This document shows, piece after piece, positions 39,801 to 52,300 of a DNA stretch of 64,000 nucleotides. Both the position numbers and the translations under genes were made by a program. The notes below the pieces were generated by a model that saw only the letters and a program-made list of their open reading frames with translations, made no database searches and was not told the origin of the DNA. Source of the stretch: Isoperla grammatica (Eukaryota; Arthropoda; Insecta; Plecoptera; Perlodidae); the NCBI GenBank assembly GCA_945910005.1, contig CAMDTW010000642.1:1116001-1180000 (forward strand), in the 5' to 3' direction. Positions within the stretch are counted from its first letter, which is position 1. Every line of letters begins with the position of its first letter.

Positions 39801-42009
39801 TGCATGTAGTTGCTTCTATGTCACTGACTTAGCGCAGGGTTTATCAAGTACAGTCACCGTCACAAGCAAGGAAACATGCGTTGTCTTGATATATTGCATG
39901 TAGTGGCTTCTATGTCACTGACTTAGCGCAGGGTTTATTAAGTACAGTCACCGTAACAAGCAAGGAAACATGAGTTGTCCTGATATGTTGCATTTAGTGG
40001 CTTCTATGTCACTGACTTAGCGCAAGAATTATCAAGTACAGTCACCGTCACAAGCGAGGAAACCTGCGTTGTCCTGATACGTTGCATATAGTGGCTTTTA
40101 TGTCACTGACTTAGCGCAGGGTTTTGTCAAGTACAGTCACCGTCACAAGCAAAGAAACATGCGTTGTCCTGATATGTTCATGTAGTGGCTTTTAAGTCAC
40201 TGACTTAGCGCAGGGTTTATCAAGTACACCCACCGTCACAAGCAAGGAAACATGCGTTGTCCACATACGTTGCATGTAGTGGCTTCTCTGTCACTGAATT
40301 AGCGCAAGGTTTATCAAGTACAGTCACCGTCACACGCAAGGAAACATGCGTTGTCCTCATACGTTGCATGTAGTGGCTTTCATGTCACTGACTTAGCGCA
40401 GGGTTTATCAAGTACAGTCACCGTCACAAGCAAGGAAACATGTGTTGTCCTCATACGTTGCATGTATTTGCTTCTATGTCACTGACTTAGCGCAGGGTTT
40501 ATCAAGTACAGTCACCGTCACAAGCAAGGAAACATGCGTGTTCCGGATACGTTTCATGTAGTGGCTTCTATGTCACTGACTTAGCGCAGGGTTTATCAAG
40601 TACAGTCACCGTCACAAGCAAGGAAACATGCGTTGTCCTGAAATGTTGCATGTAGTGGCTTCTATGTCACTGACTTAGCGCAGGGTTTATAAAGTACAGT
40701 CACCGTCACACGCGAGGAAACATGCGTTGTCCTCATATGTTGCATGTAGTAGCTTCTATGTCACTGACTTAGCGCAGGGTTTATCAAGTACAGTCACCGT
40801 CACAAGCAAGGAAACATGCGTTGTCCTCATACGTTGCATGTAGTGGCTTCTATGTCACTGACTTAGCGCAGGGTTTATCAAGTACAGTCACCGTCACAAG
40901 CGATGAAACATGCGTTGTCCTGATATGTTGCATGTAGTGGCTTTCATGTCACTGACTTAGCGCAGGGTTTATCAAGTACAGTCACCTTCACATGCAAGGA
41001 AACATGCGTTGTCCTCATACGTTGCAGGTAGTGGCTTCTATGTCACTGACTTAGCGCAGGGTTTATCGAGTACAGTCACCGTCACAAACAAGGAAACATG
41101 CGTTGTCCTGATATGTTGCATGTAGTGGCTTCTATGTCATTGACTTAGCGCAGGGTTTATCAAGTACAGTCACCGTCACAAGCGAGAAAACATGCGTTGT
41201 CCTAAAACGTTGCATGTAGTGGCTTCTGTGTCACTGACTTTGCGCAGGGTTTATCAAGTACAGTCACCGTCACAAGCGAGGAAACATGCGTTGTCCTGAT
41301 ATGTTGCATGAAGTTACTTCTATGTCACTGACTTAGCGCAGGGTTTATCAAGTACAGTCCCCGTCACAAGCGAGGAAACATGCGTTGTCCTCATTCGTTG
41401 CATTTAGTGGCTTCTATGTCACTGACTTAGCGCAGGGTTTATCAAGTACAGTCACCGTCACAAGCGAGGAAACATGCGTTATCCTGATACGTTGCATGTA
41501 GTGGCTTCTATGTCACTGACTTAGCGCAGGGTTTATCAAGTACATTTACCGTCACAATAGAGGAAACATGCGTTGTCCTGATATGTTGCATGAAGTGGCT
41601 TCTATGTCACTGACTAAGCGCAGGGTTTATCAAGTACAGTCACTGTCACAAGCAAGGAAACATGAGTTGTCCTGGTATGTTGCATGAAGTGGCTTCTATG
41701 TCACTGACTTAGCGCAGGGTTTATCAAGTACAGTCACCGCCACAAGCAAGGAAACATGCGTTGTCCTGATACGTTGCATGTAGTGGCTTATATGTCACTG
41801 ACTAAGCGCAGGGTTTATCAAGTACAGTCACCGTCACAAGCAAGGAAACATGCGTTGTCCTGATATGTTGCATGAAGTAGCTTCTAAGTCACTGACTTAG
41901 CGCAGGGTTTATCAAGTACAGTCACCCTCACAATAGAGTAGCATGCGTTGTCCTGATATGTTGCATGTAGTGGCTTCTATGTCACTGACTTAGCGCAGGG
42001 TTTATCAAG

Positions 42010-42573
42010 TACAGTCACCGTCACAAGCAAGGAAACATGCGTTGTCCTGATATGTTGCATGTTGTGGCTTCTATGTCACTGACTTAGCGCAGGGTTTATC
42101 AAGTACAGTCGCCGTCACAATAGAGGAAACATGGGTTGTCCTGATATGTTGAATGAAGTGGCTTCTATGTCACTGACTTAGCGCAGGGTTTATCAAGTAC
42201 AGTCACCGTCACAATAGAGGAAACATGCGTTGTCCTGATATGTTGCATGTAGTGGCTTTCATGTCACTGACTTAGCGCAGGGTTTATCAAGTACAGTCAC
42301 CGTCACATGCAAGGAAACATGCGTTGTCCTGATATGTTGCATGTAGTGGCTTCTATGTCACTGACTTAGCGCAGGGTTTATCAAGTACAGTCACCGTCAC
42401 ACTAGAGAAAACATGCGTTGTCCTGATACGTTGCATGTAGTGGCTTTCATGTCACTGACTTAGCGCAGGGTTTATCAAGTTCAGTCACCGTCACAAGCGA
42501 GGAAACATGCGTTGTTCTGATATGTTGCATGTAGTGGCTTCTATTTCACTGACTTAGCCCAGGGTTTATCAAG
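42010..42573 (+). repeat. 564-bp tandem duplication, left copy
   Basis: Six monomers with a distinctive order (GCATGTTGTGG, CAGTCGCCGTC, ACATGGGTTG, AATAGAGG, ATGCAAGG, ACTAGAG, then AAGTTCAG) are followed by the same six. GCCGTCACAA is at 42,111 and 42,675, exactly 564 bp or 6 x 94 apart. Only a few single-base differences are visible, such as TTGAATGAAG here against TTGCATGAAG in the right copy. Edges are uncertain within about one monomer. Confidence 0.8.
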
Positions 42574-43137
42574 TACAGTCACCGTCACAAGCAAGGAAAC
42601 ATGCGTTGTCCTGATATGTTGCATGTTGTGGCTTCTATGTCACTGACTTAGCGCAGGGTTTATCAAGTACAGTCGCCGTCACAATAGAGGAAACATGGGT
42701 TGTCCTGATATGTTGCATGAAGTGGCTTCTATGTCACTGACTTAGCGCAGGGTTTATCAAGTACAGTCACCGTCACAATAGAGGAAACATGCGTTGTCCT
42801 GATATGTTGCATGTAGTGGCTTTCATGTCACTGACTTAGCGCAGGGTTTATCAAGTACAGTCACCGTCACATGCAAGGAAACATGCGTTGTCCTGATATG
42901 TTGCATGTAGTGGCTTCTATGTCACTGACTTAGCGCAGGGTTTATCAAGTACAGTCACCGTCACACTAGAGAAAACATGCGTTGTCCTGATACGTTGCAT
43001 GTAGTGGCTTTCATGTCACTGACTTAGCGCAGGGTTTTTCAAGTTCAGTCACCGTCACAAGCGAGTAAACATGCGTTGTTCTGATATGTTGCATGTAGTG
43101 GCTTCTATTTCACTGACTTAGCCCAGGGTTTATCAAG
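42574..43137 (+). repeat. 564-bp tandem duplication, right copy
   Basis: Right copy of the six-monomer block. After it the sequence proceeds to the GCGTCGTCC monomer (43,167), as in the other units, while the left copy returns to GCATGTTGTGG. Private changes include GGGTTTTTC near 43,034 and GCGAGTAAAC near 43,062. Confidence 0.8.
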
Positions 43138-44499
43138 TACAGTCACCGTCACAATAGAGGAAATATGCGTCGTCCTGATACGTTTTATGTAGTGGCTTCT
43201 ATGTAACTGACTTAGTGCAGGGTTTATCAAGTACAGTCACCGTCACAAGCAAGTAAACATGCGTTGTGCTGATACGTTGCATGTAGTGGCTTTCATGTCA
43301 CTGACTTAGCGCAGGGTTTATCAAGTACAGTCACCTTCACATGCAAGGAAACATGCGTTGTCCTCATACGTTGCAGGTAGTGGCTTCTATGTCACTGACT
43401 TAGCGCAGAGTTTATCAAGTACAGTCACCGTCACAAGCAAGGAAACATGCGTTGTCCTGATATGTTGCATGTAGTGGCTTCTATGTCACTGACTTAGCGC
43501 AGGGTTTATCAAGTACAGTCACCGTCGCAAGCAAGGAAACGTGCGTTGTCCTGATATGTTGCATGTAGTGGCTTCTATGTCATTGACTTAGCGCAGGGTT
43601 TATCAAGTACAGTCACCGTCACAAGCGAGGAAACATGCGTTGTCCTCATACGTTGCATGTAGTGGCTTATATGTCACTGACTTAGCGCAGGGTTTATCAA
43701 GTACAGTCAACGTCACAAGCGAGAAAACATGCGTTGTCCTGATACGTTGCATGTAGTGGCTTTCATGTCACTGACTTAGCGCAGGGTTTATCAAGTACAG
43801 TCACCGTCACAACCAAGGAAACATGCGTTGTCCTGACACGTTGCATGTAGTGGCTTCTATAACACTGACTTAGCGCAGGGTTAATCAAGTACAGTCACCG
43901 TCACAAGCGAGGAAACATGCGTTGTCCTCATACGTTGCAAGTAGTGGCCTTCATGTCACTGACTTAGGGCAGGGTTGATCAAGTACAGTCACCGTCAAAA
44001 GCAAGGAAACATGCGTTGTCCTCATATGTTGCATGTAGTTGCTTCTATGTCACTGACTTAGCGCAGGGTTTATCAAGTACAGTCACCGTCACAAGCAAGG
44101 AAACATGCGTTGTCCTGATATGTTGCATGTAGTGGCTTCTATGTCACTGACTTAGCGCAGGGTTTATCAAGTACAGTCACCGTCACAAGCAAGGAAACAT
44201 GAGTTGTCCTGATATGTTGCATTTAGTGGCTTCTATGTCACTGACTTTGCGCAAGAATTATCAAGTACAGTCACAGTCACAAGCAAGTAAACATGCGTTG
44301 TCCTCATACGTTGCATGTAGTGGCTTTCATGTCACTGACTTAGCGCAGGGTTTATCAAGTACAGTCACCGTCACAAGCAAGAAAACAAGCGTTGTCCTCA
44401 TACGTTGCATGAAGTGGCTTCTATGTCACTGATTTGGCGCAGGGTTTATCAAGTACAGTCACCGTCACAAGCAAGGAAACATGCGTTGTCCTGATACGT

Positions 44500-44570
44500 T
44501 GCATGTAGTGGCTTCTATGTCACTGACTTAGCGCAGGGTTTATCAAGTACAGTCACCGTCACAAGCGACG
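44500..44570 (+). repeat. Junction of a 16-monomer block deletion
   Basis: In the other units, the plain monomer after TTTGGCGC is followed by GGGTTAATC and then the AATAGACAAAAC section. Here it is followed directly by the GCGACGAAAC monomer. The loss equals 2,349 minus 846, that is 1,503 bp or 16 x 94 minus 1. The minus 1 fits loss of the block carrying the TTCTATTCACTG 1-bp deletion. The junction keeps the 94-bp phase, as expected of unequal homologous exchange. Confidence 0.8.
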
Positions 44571-47500
44571 AAACATGCGTTGTCGTCATATGTTGCATGT
44601 AGTGACTTTCATGTCACTGACTTAGCGCAGGGTTTATCAAGTTCAGTCACCGTCACAACCAAGGAAACATGCGTTGTCCTGACACGTTGCATGTAGTGGC
44701 TTCTATAACACTTACTTAGCGCAGGGTTTATCAAGTACAGTCACCGTCACAAGCGAGGAAACATGCGTTGTCCTCATACGTTGCAAGTAGTGGCCTTCAT
44801 GTCACTGACTTAGGGCAGGGTTTATCAAGTACAGTCACCGTCACAAGCAAGGAAACATGCGTTGTCCTCATATGTTGCATGTAGTTTCTTCTATGTCACT
44901 GACTAAGCGCAGGGTTTATCAAGTACAGTCACCGTCACAAGCAAGGAAACATGCGTTGTCCTGATATGTTGCATGTAGTGGCTTCTATGTCACTGACTTA
45001 GCGCAGGGTTTATTAAGTACAGTCACCGTCACAAGCAAGGAAACATGAGTTGTCCTGATTTGTTGCATTTAGTGGCTTCTATGTCACTGACTTAGCGCAA
45101 GAATTATCAAGTACAGTCACCGTCACAAGCGAGGAAACCTGCGTTGTCCTGATACGTTGCATATAGTGGCTTTTATGTCACTGACTTAGCGCAGGGTTTT
45201 GTCTAGTACAGTCACCGTCACAAGCAAGGAAACATGCGTTGTCCTGATATGTTCATGTAGTGGCTTTTAAGTCACTGACTTAGCGCAGGGTTTATCAAGT
45301 ACACCCACCGTCACAAGCAAGGAAACATGCGTAGTCCACATACGTTGCATGTAGTGGCTTCTATGTCACTGAATTAGCGCAAGGTTTATCAAGAACAGTC
45401 ACCGTCACAAGCAAGGAAACATGCGTTGTCCTCATACGTTGCATGTAGTGGCTTTCATGTCACTGACTTAGCGCAGGGTTTATCAAGTACAGTCACCGTC
45501 ACAAGCGAGGAATTATGCGTTATCCTGATACGTTGCATGTAGTGGCTTCTATAACACTGACTTAGCGCAGGGTTTATCAAGTACAGTCACCGTCACAATA
45601 GAGGAAACATGCGTCGTCCTGATACGTTCTATGTAGTGGCTTCTATGTAACTGACTTAGTGCAGGGTTTATCAAGTACAGTCACCGTCACAAGCAAGTAA
45701 ACATGCGTTGTGCTGATACGTTGCATGTAGTGGCTTTCATGTCACTGACTTAGCGCAGGGTTTATCAAGTACAGTCACCGTCACAAGCGAGGAAACATGC
45801 GTTATCCTGATACGTTGCATGTAGTGGCTTCTATGTCACTGACTTAGCGCAGGGTTTATCAAGTACAGTCACCGTCACAATAGAGAAAACATGCGTTGTC
45901 CTGATATGTTGCATGAAGTGGCTTCTATGTCACTGACTAAGCGCAGGGTTTATCAAGTACAGTCACCGCCACAAGCAAGGAAACATGCGTTGTCCTGATA
46001 CGTTGCATGTAGTGGCTTATATGTCACTGACTAAGCGCAGGGTTTATCAAGTACAGTCCCCGTCACAAGCGAGGAAACGTGCGTTGTCCTCATTCGTTGC
46101 ATTTAGTGGCTTCTATGTCACTGACTTAGCGCAGGGTTTATCAAGTACAGTCACCGTCACAAGCGAGGAATTATGCGTTATCCTGATACGTTGCATGTAG
46201 TGGCTTCTATGTCACTGACTTAGCGCAGGGTTTATCAAGTACAGTCACCGTCACAATAGAGGAAACATGCGTTGTCCTGATATGTTGCATGAAGTGGCTT
46301 CTATGTCACTGACTAAGCGCAGGGTTTATCAAGTACAGTCACCGCCACAAGCAAGGAAACATGCGTTGTCCTGATACGTTGCATGTAGTGGCTTTTATGT
46401 CACTGACTAAGCGCAGGGTTTATCAAGTACAGTCACCGTCACAAGCAAGGAAACATGCGTTGTCCTCATATGTTGCATGAAGTGGCTTCTATGTCACTGA
46501 CTTAGCGCAGGGTTTATTGAGTACAGTCACCGTCACAAGCAAGGAAACATGCGTTGTCCTGATACGTTGCATGTAGTGGCTTCTATGTCACTGACTAAGC
46601 GCAGGGTTTATCAAGTACAGTCACCGTCACAAGCAAGGAAACATGCGTTGTCCTGATATGTTGCATGAAGTAGCTTCTAAGTCACTGACTTAGCGCAGGG
46701 TTTATCAAGTACAGTCACCCTCACAATAGAGTAACATGCGTTATCCTCATACGTTGCATGTAGTGGCTTCTATGTCACTGACTTAGCGCAGGGTTTATCA
46801 AGTACAGTCACCGTCACAAGCAAGGAAACATGCGTTGTCCTGATATGTTGCATGAAGTGGCTTCTATGTCACTGACTTTGCGCAGGGTTTATCAAGTACA
46901 GTCACCGTCACAAGCAAGAAAACATGCGTTGTCCTCATAAGTTGCATGTAGTGGCTTCTATGTCACTGACTTAGCGCAGGGTTTATCAAGTACAGTCACC
47001 GTCACAAGCAAGGAAACATGCGTTGTCCTGATATGTTGCATGTTGTGGCTTCTATGTCACTGACTTAGCGCAGGGTTTATCAAGTACAGTCGCCGTCACA
47101 ATAGAGGAAACATGGGTTGTCCTGATATGATGCATGAAGTGGCTTCTATGTCACTGACTTAGCGCAGGGTTTATCAAGTACAGTCACCGTCACAATAGAG
47201 GAAACATGCGTTGTCCTGATATGTTGCATGTAGTGGCTTTCATGTCACTGACTTAGCGCAGGGTTTATCAAGTACAGTCACCGTCACATGTAAGGAAACA
47301 TGCGTTGTCCTGTATGTTGCATGTAGTGGCTTCTATGTCACCTACTTAGCGCAGGGTTTATCAAGTACAGTCACCGTCACACTAGAGAAAACATGCGTTG
47401 TCCTGATACGTTGCATGTAGTGGCTTTCATGTCACTGACTTAGCGCAGGGTTTATCAAGTTCAGTCACCGTCACAAGCGAGGAAACATGCGTTGTTCTGA

Positions 47501-48730
47501 TATGTTGCATGTAGTGGCTTCTATTTCACTGACTTAGCCCAGGGTTTATCAAGTACAGTCACCGTCACAATAGAGGAAACATGCGTCGTCCTGATACGTT
47601 CTATGTAGTGGCTTCTATGTAACTGACTTAGTGCAGGGTTTATCAAGTACAGTCACCGTCACAAGCAAGTAAACATGCGTTGTGCTGATACGTTGCATGT
47701 AGTGGCTTTCATGTCACTGACTTAGCGCAGGGTTTATCAAGTACAGTCACCTTCACATGCAAGGAAACATGCGTTGTCCTCATACGTTGCAGGTAGTGGC
47801 TTCTATGTCACTGACTTAGCGCAGAGTTTATCAAGTACAGTCACCGTCACAAGCAAGGAAACATGCGTTGTCCTGATATGTTGTATGTAGTGGCTTCTAT
47901 GTCACTGACTTAGCGCAGGGTTTATCAAGTACAGTCACCGTCGCAAGCAAGGAAACGTGCGTTGTCCTGATATGTTGCATGTAGTGGCTTCTATGTCATT
48001 GACTTAGCGCAGGGTTTATCAAGTACAGTCACCGTCACAAGCGAGGTAACATGCGTTGTCCTCATACGTTGCATGTAGTGGCTTCTGTGTCACTGACTTA
48101 GCGCAGGGTTTATCAAGTACAGTCACCGTCACAAGCGAGGAAACATGCGTTGTCCTGATATGTTGCATGAAGTTGCTTCTATGTCACTGACTTAGCGCAG
48201 GGTTTATCAAGTACAGTCCCCGTCACAAGCGAGGAAACATCGGTTGTCCTCATTCGTTGCATTTAGTGGCTTCTATGTCAATGACTTAGCGCAGGGTTTA
48301 TCAAGTACAGTCTCCGTCACAAGCGAGGAAACATGCGTTATCCTGATACGTTGCATGTAGTGGCTTCTATGTCACTGACTTAGCGCAGGGTTTATCAAGT
48401 ACAGTCACCGTCACAATAGAGGAAACATGCGTTGTCCTGATATGTTGCATGAAGTGGCTTCTATGTCACTGACTAAGCGCAGGGTTTATCAAGTACAGTC
48501 TCCGTCACAAGCAAGGAAACATGAGTTGTCCTGGTATGTTGCATGAAGTGGCTTCTATGTCACTGACTGAGCGCAGGGTTTATCAAGTACAGTCACCGCC
48601 ACAAGCAAGGAAACATGCGTTGTCCTGATACGTTGCATGTAGTGGCTTATATGTCACTGACTTAGCGCAGGGTTTATCAAGTACAGTCACCGTCACAAGC
48701 AAGGAAACATGCGTTGTCCTCATACGTTGC

Positions 48731-48750
48731 ATGTAGTGGCTTCTTAGCGC
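48731..48750 (+). repeat. Truncated monomer, 12-bp deletion
   Basis: GTGGCTTCTTAGCGC replaces the normal end and start of neighbouring monomers, losing ATGTCACTGACT or an equivalent 12 bp with a CT microhomology. The matching sites near 36.9 and 54.7 kb are intact, and near 60.5 kb an entire monomer is missing. The 12-bp and 94-bp losses account for the 11,747-bp rather than 11,829-bp shift beyond this point. Confidence 0.85.
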
Positions 48751-49307
48751 AGGGTTTATCAAGTACAGTCACCGTCACAAGCGAGGAAACATGCGTTGTC
48801 CTGATACGTTGCATGTAGTGGCTTCTATGTCACTGACATAGCGCAGGTTTTATCAAGTACAGTCACCGTCACAAGCGAGGAAACATTCGTTGTCCTGATA
48901 TGTTGCATTAAGTGGCTTATAAGTCACTGACTTAGTGCAGGGTTTATCAAGTACAGTCAACGTCACAAGCAAGAAAACATGCGTTGTCCTGATACGTTGC
49001 ATGTAGTGGCTTTCATGTCACTGACTTAGCGCAGGGTTTATCAAGTACAGTCACCGTCACAAGCGACGAAACATGCGTTGTCGTCATATGTTGCATGTAG
49101 TGGCTTTCATGTCACTGACTTAGCGCAGGGTTTATCAAGTTCAGTCACCGTCACAACCAAGGAAACATGCGTTGTCCTGACACGTTGCATGTAGTGGCTT
49201 CTATAACACTGACTTAGCGCAGGGTTAATCAAGTACAGTCACCGTCACAAGCGAGGAAACATGCGTTGTCCTCATACGTTGCAAGTAGTGGCCTTCATGT
49301 CACTGAC

Positions 49308-52300
49308 TTAGGGCAGGGTTGATCAAGTACAGTCACCGTCACAAGCAAGAAAACATGCGTTGTCCTCATATGTTGCATGTAGTTGCTTCTATGTCACTGA
49401 CTTAGCGCAGGGTTTATCAAGTACAGTCACCGTCACAAGCAAGGAAACATGCGTTGTCCTGATATGTTGCATGTAGTGGCTTCTATGTCACTGACTTAGC
49501 GCAGGGTTTATCAAGTACAGTCACCGTCACAAGCAAGGAAACATGAGTTGTCCTGATATGTTGCAATTAGTGGCTTCTATGTCACTGACTTAGCGCAAGA
49601 ATTATCAAGTACAGTCACAGTCACAAGCAAGGAAACATGCGTTGTCCTCATACGTTGCATGTAGTGGCTTTCATGTCACTGACTTAGCGCAGGGTTTATC
49701 AAGTACAGTCACCGTCACAAGCAAGAAAACAAGCGTTGTCCTCATACGTTGCATGAAGTGGCTTCTATGTCACTGATTTGGCGCAGGGTTTATCAACTAC
49801 AGTCACCGTCACAAGCAAGGAAACATGCGTTGTCCTGATACGTTGCATGTAGTGGCTTCTATGTCACTGACTTAGCGCAGGGTTAATCAAGTACAGTCAC
49901 CGTCACAAGCAAGGAAACATGCGTTGTCCTCATACGTTGCATGTAGTGGCTTTCATGTCACTGACTTAGCGCAGGGTTTATCAAGTACAGTCACCGTCAC
50001 AAGCAAGTAAACATGCGTTGTCCTCATACGTTGCATGTAGTTGCTTTCATGTCTCTTACTTAGCGCAGGGTTTATCAAGTACAGTCACCGTCACAATAGA
50101 GAAAACATGCGTTGTCCTAATACGTTGCATGTAGTGGCTTTCATGTCACTGACTTAGCGCAGGGTTTATCAAGTACAGTCACCGTCACAAGCGAGGAAAC
50201 ATGCGTTGTTCTGATATGTTGCATGTAGTGGCTTCTATTCACTGACTTAGCCCAGGGTTTATCAAGTACAGTCACCGTCACAATAGACAAAACATGCGTT
50301 GTCCTGATACGTTGCATGTAGTAGCTTCTATGTCACTGACTTGGCGCAGGGTTTATCAAGTACAGTCACCGTCACAAGCAAGTAAACATGCGTTGTGCTG
50401 ATACGTTGCATGTAATGGCTTTCATGTCACTGACTTAGCGCAGGGTTTATCAAGTACAGTCACCGTCACAAGCAAGGAAACATGCGTTGTCCTGATAGGT
50501 TGCATGTAGTGGCTTCTATGTCACTGACTTAGCGCAGGGTTTATCAAGTACAGTCACCGTCAGAATAGAGAAAACATGCGTTGTCCTGATACGTTGCATG
50601 TAGTGCCTTCTATGTCACTGACTTAGCGCAGGGTTTATCAAGTACAGTCACCGTTACAAGCAAGGAAACATGCGTTGTCCTCATACGTTGCATGTAGTGG
50701 CTTCTATGTCACTAACTTAGCGCAGGGTTTATCAAGTACAGTCACCGTCACAAGCAAGGAAACATGAGTTGTCCTGATATGTTGCATGTAGTGGCTTCTA
50801 TGTTACTGACTTAGCGCAGAGTTTATCAAGTACAGTCAACGTCACAAGCAAGGAAACATGCGTTGTCCTGATATGTTGCATGTAGTGGCTTTCATGTCAC
50901 TGACTAAGCGCAGGGTTTATCAAGTACAGTCACCGTCACAAGCAAGAAAACCTGCGTTGTTCTGATACGTTGCATGTAGGGGCTTCTATGTCACTGACTT
51001 AGCGCAGGGTTTATCAAGAACAGTCACCGTCACAAGCAAGGAAACATGCGTTGTCCTCATACGTTGCATGTAGTGGCTTCTATGTCACTGACTTAGCGCA
51101 GGGTTTATCAAGTACAGTCACCGTCACAAGCAAGAAAACCTGCGTTGTTCTGATACGTTGCATGTAGGGGCTTCTATGTCACTGACTTAGCGCAGGGTTT
51201 ATCAAGTACAGTCACCGTTACAAGCGAGGAAAAATGCGTTGTCCTCATAAGTTGCATGTAGTGGCTTCTATGTCACTGACTTAGCGCAGGGTTTATCAAG
51301 TACAGTCACCGTCACACTAGAGAAAACATGCGTTGTCCTGATACGTTGCATGTAGTGGCTTTCATGTCACTGACTTAGCGCAGTGTTTATCAAGTTCAGT
51401 CACCGTCACAAGCGAGGAAACATGCGTTGTTCTGATATGTTGCATGTAGTGGCTTCTATTTCACTGACTTAGCCCAGGGTTTATCAAGTACAGTCACCGT
51501 CACAATAGAGGAAACATGCGTCGTCCTGATACGTTCTATGTAGTGGCTTCTATGTAACTGACTTAGTGCAGGGTTTATCAAGTACAGTCACCGTCACAAG
51601 CAAGTAAACATGCGTTGTGCTGATACGTTGCATGTAGTGGCTTTCATGTCACTGACTTAGCGCAGGGTTTATCAAGTACAGTCACCTTCACATGCAAGGA
51701 AACATGCGTTGTCCTCATACGTTGCAGGTAGTGGCTTCTATGTCACTGACTTAGCGCAGAGTTTATCAAGTACAGTCACCGTCACAAGCAAGGAAACATG
51801 CGTTGTCCTGATATGTTGCATGTAGTGGCTTCTATGTCACTGACTTAGCGCAGGGTTTATCAAGTACAGTCACCGTCGCAAGCAAGGAAACGTGCGTTGT
51901 CCTGATATGTTGCATGTAGTGGCTTCTATGTCATTGACTTAGCGCAGGGTTTATCAAGTACAGTCACCGTCACAAGCGAGGAAACATGCGTGGTCCTCAT
52001 ACGTTGCATGTAGTGGCTTCTGTGTCACTGACTTAGCGCAGGGTTTATCAAGTACAGTCCCCGTCACAAGCGAGGAAACATGCGTTGTCCTCATTCGTTG
52101 CATTTAGTGGCTTCTATGTCACTGACTTAGCGCAGGGTTTATCAAGTACAGTCACCGTCACAATAGAGAAAACATGCGTTGTCCTGATATGTTGCATGAA
52201 GTGGCTTCTATGTCACTGACTAAGCGCAGGGTTTATCAAGTACAGTCACCGCCACAAGCAAGGAAACATGCGTTGTCCTGATACGTTGCATGTAGTGGCT

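Larger units (their letters stand above)
37481..43963 (+). repeat. HOR unit 4, 6,483 bp
   Basis: About 69 monomers with the full marker order: anchor 37,481, AATAGACAAAAC 38,454, ATTCG 39,406, TTAGGGC/GGGTTTATC 39,735, GTTTTGTCAA 40,121, a TAGAGTA variant 41,934, GCGTCGTCC 43,167. One monomer is missing between ATTCG and TTAGGGC (329 bp instead of the usual 423). Its early part matches units 6 and 8. Near its end it holds a local 564-bp duplication. No gene is present. Confidence 0.82.
43964..49307 (+). repeat. HOR unit 5, 5,344 bp
   Basis: The shortest complete unit, about 57 monomers. The second TTAGGGC variant (44,810) lies only 846 bp after the anchor instead of about 2,350, because 16 monomers including the AATAGACAAAAC marker are missing. 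It continues with GTTTTGTCAA 45,196, GCGTCGTCC 45,611 and 47,583, TAGAGTAAC 46,727 and ATTCG 48,885. A junction near 45,500 joins GCAAGG-type monomers directly to GAGGAATTATGCG. No gene is present. Confidence 0.8.
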
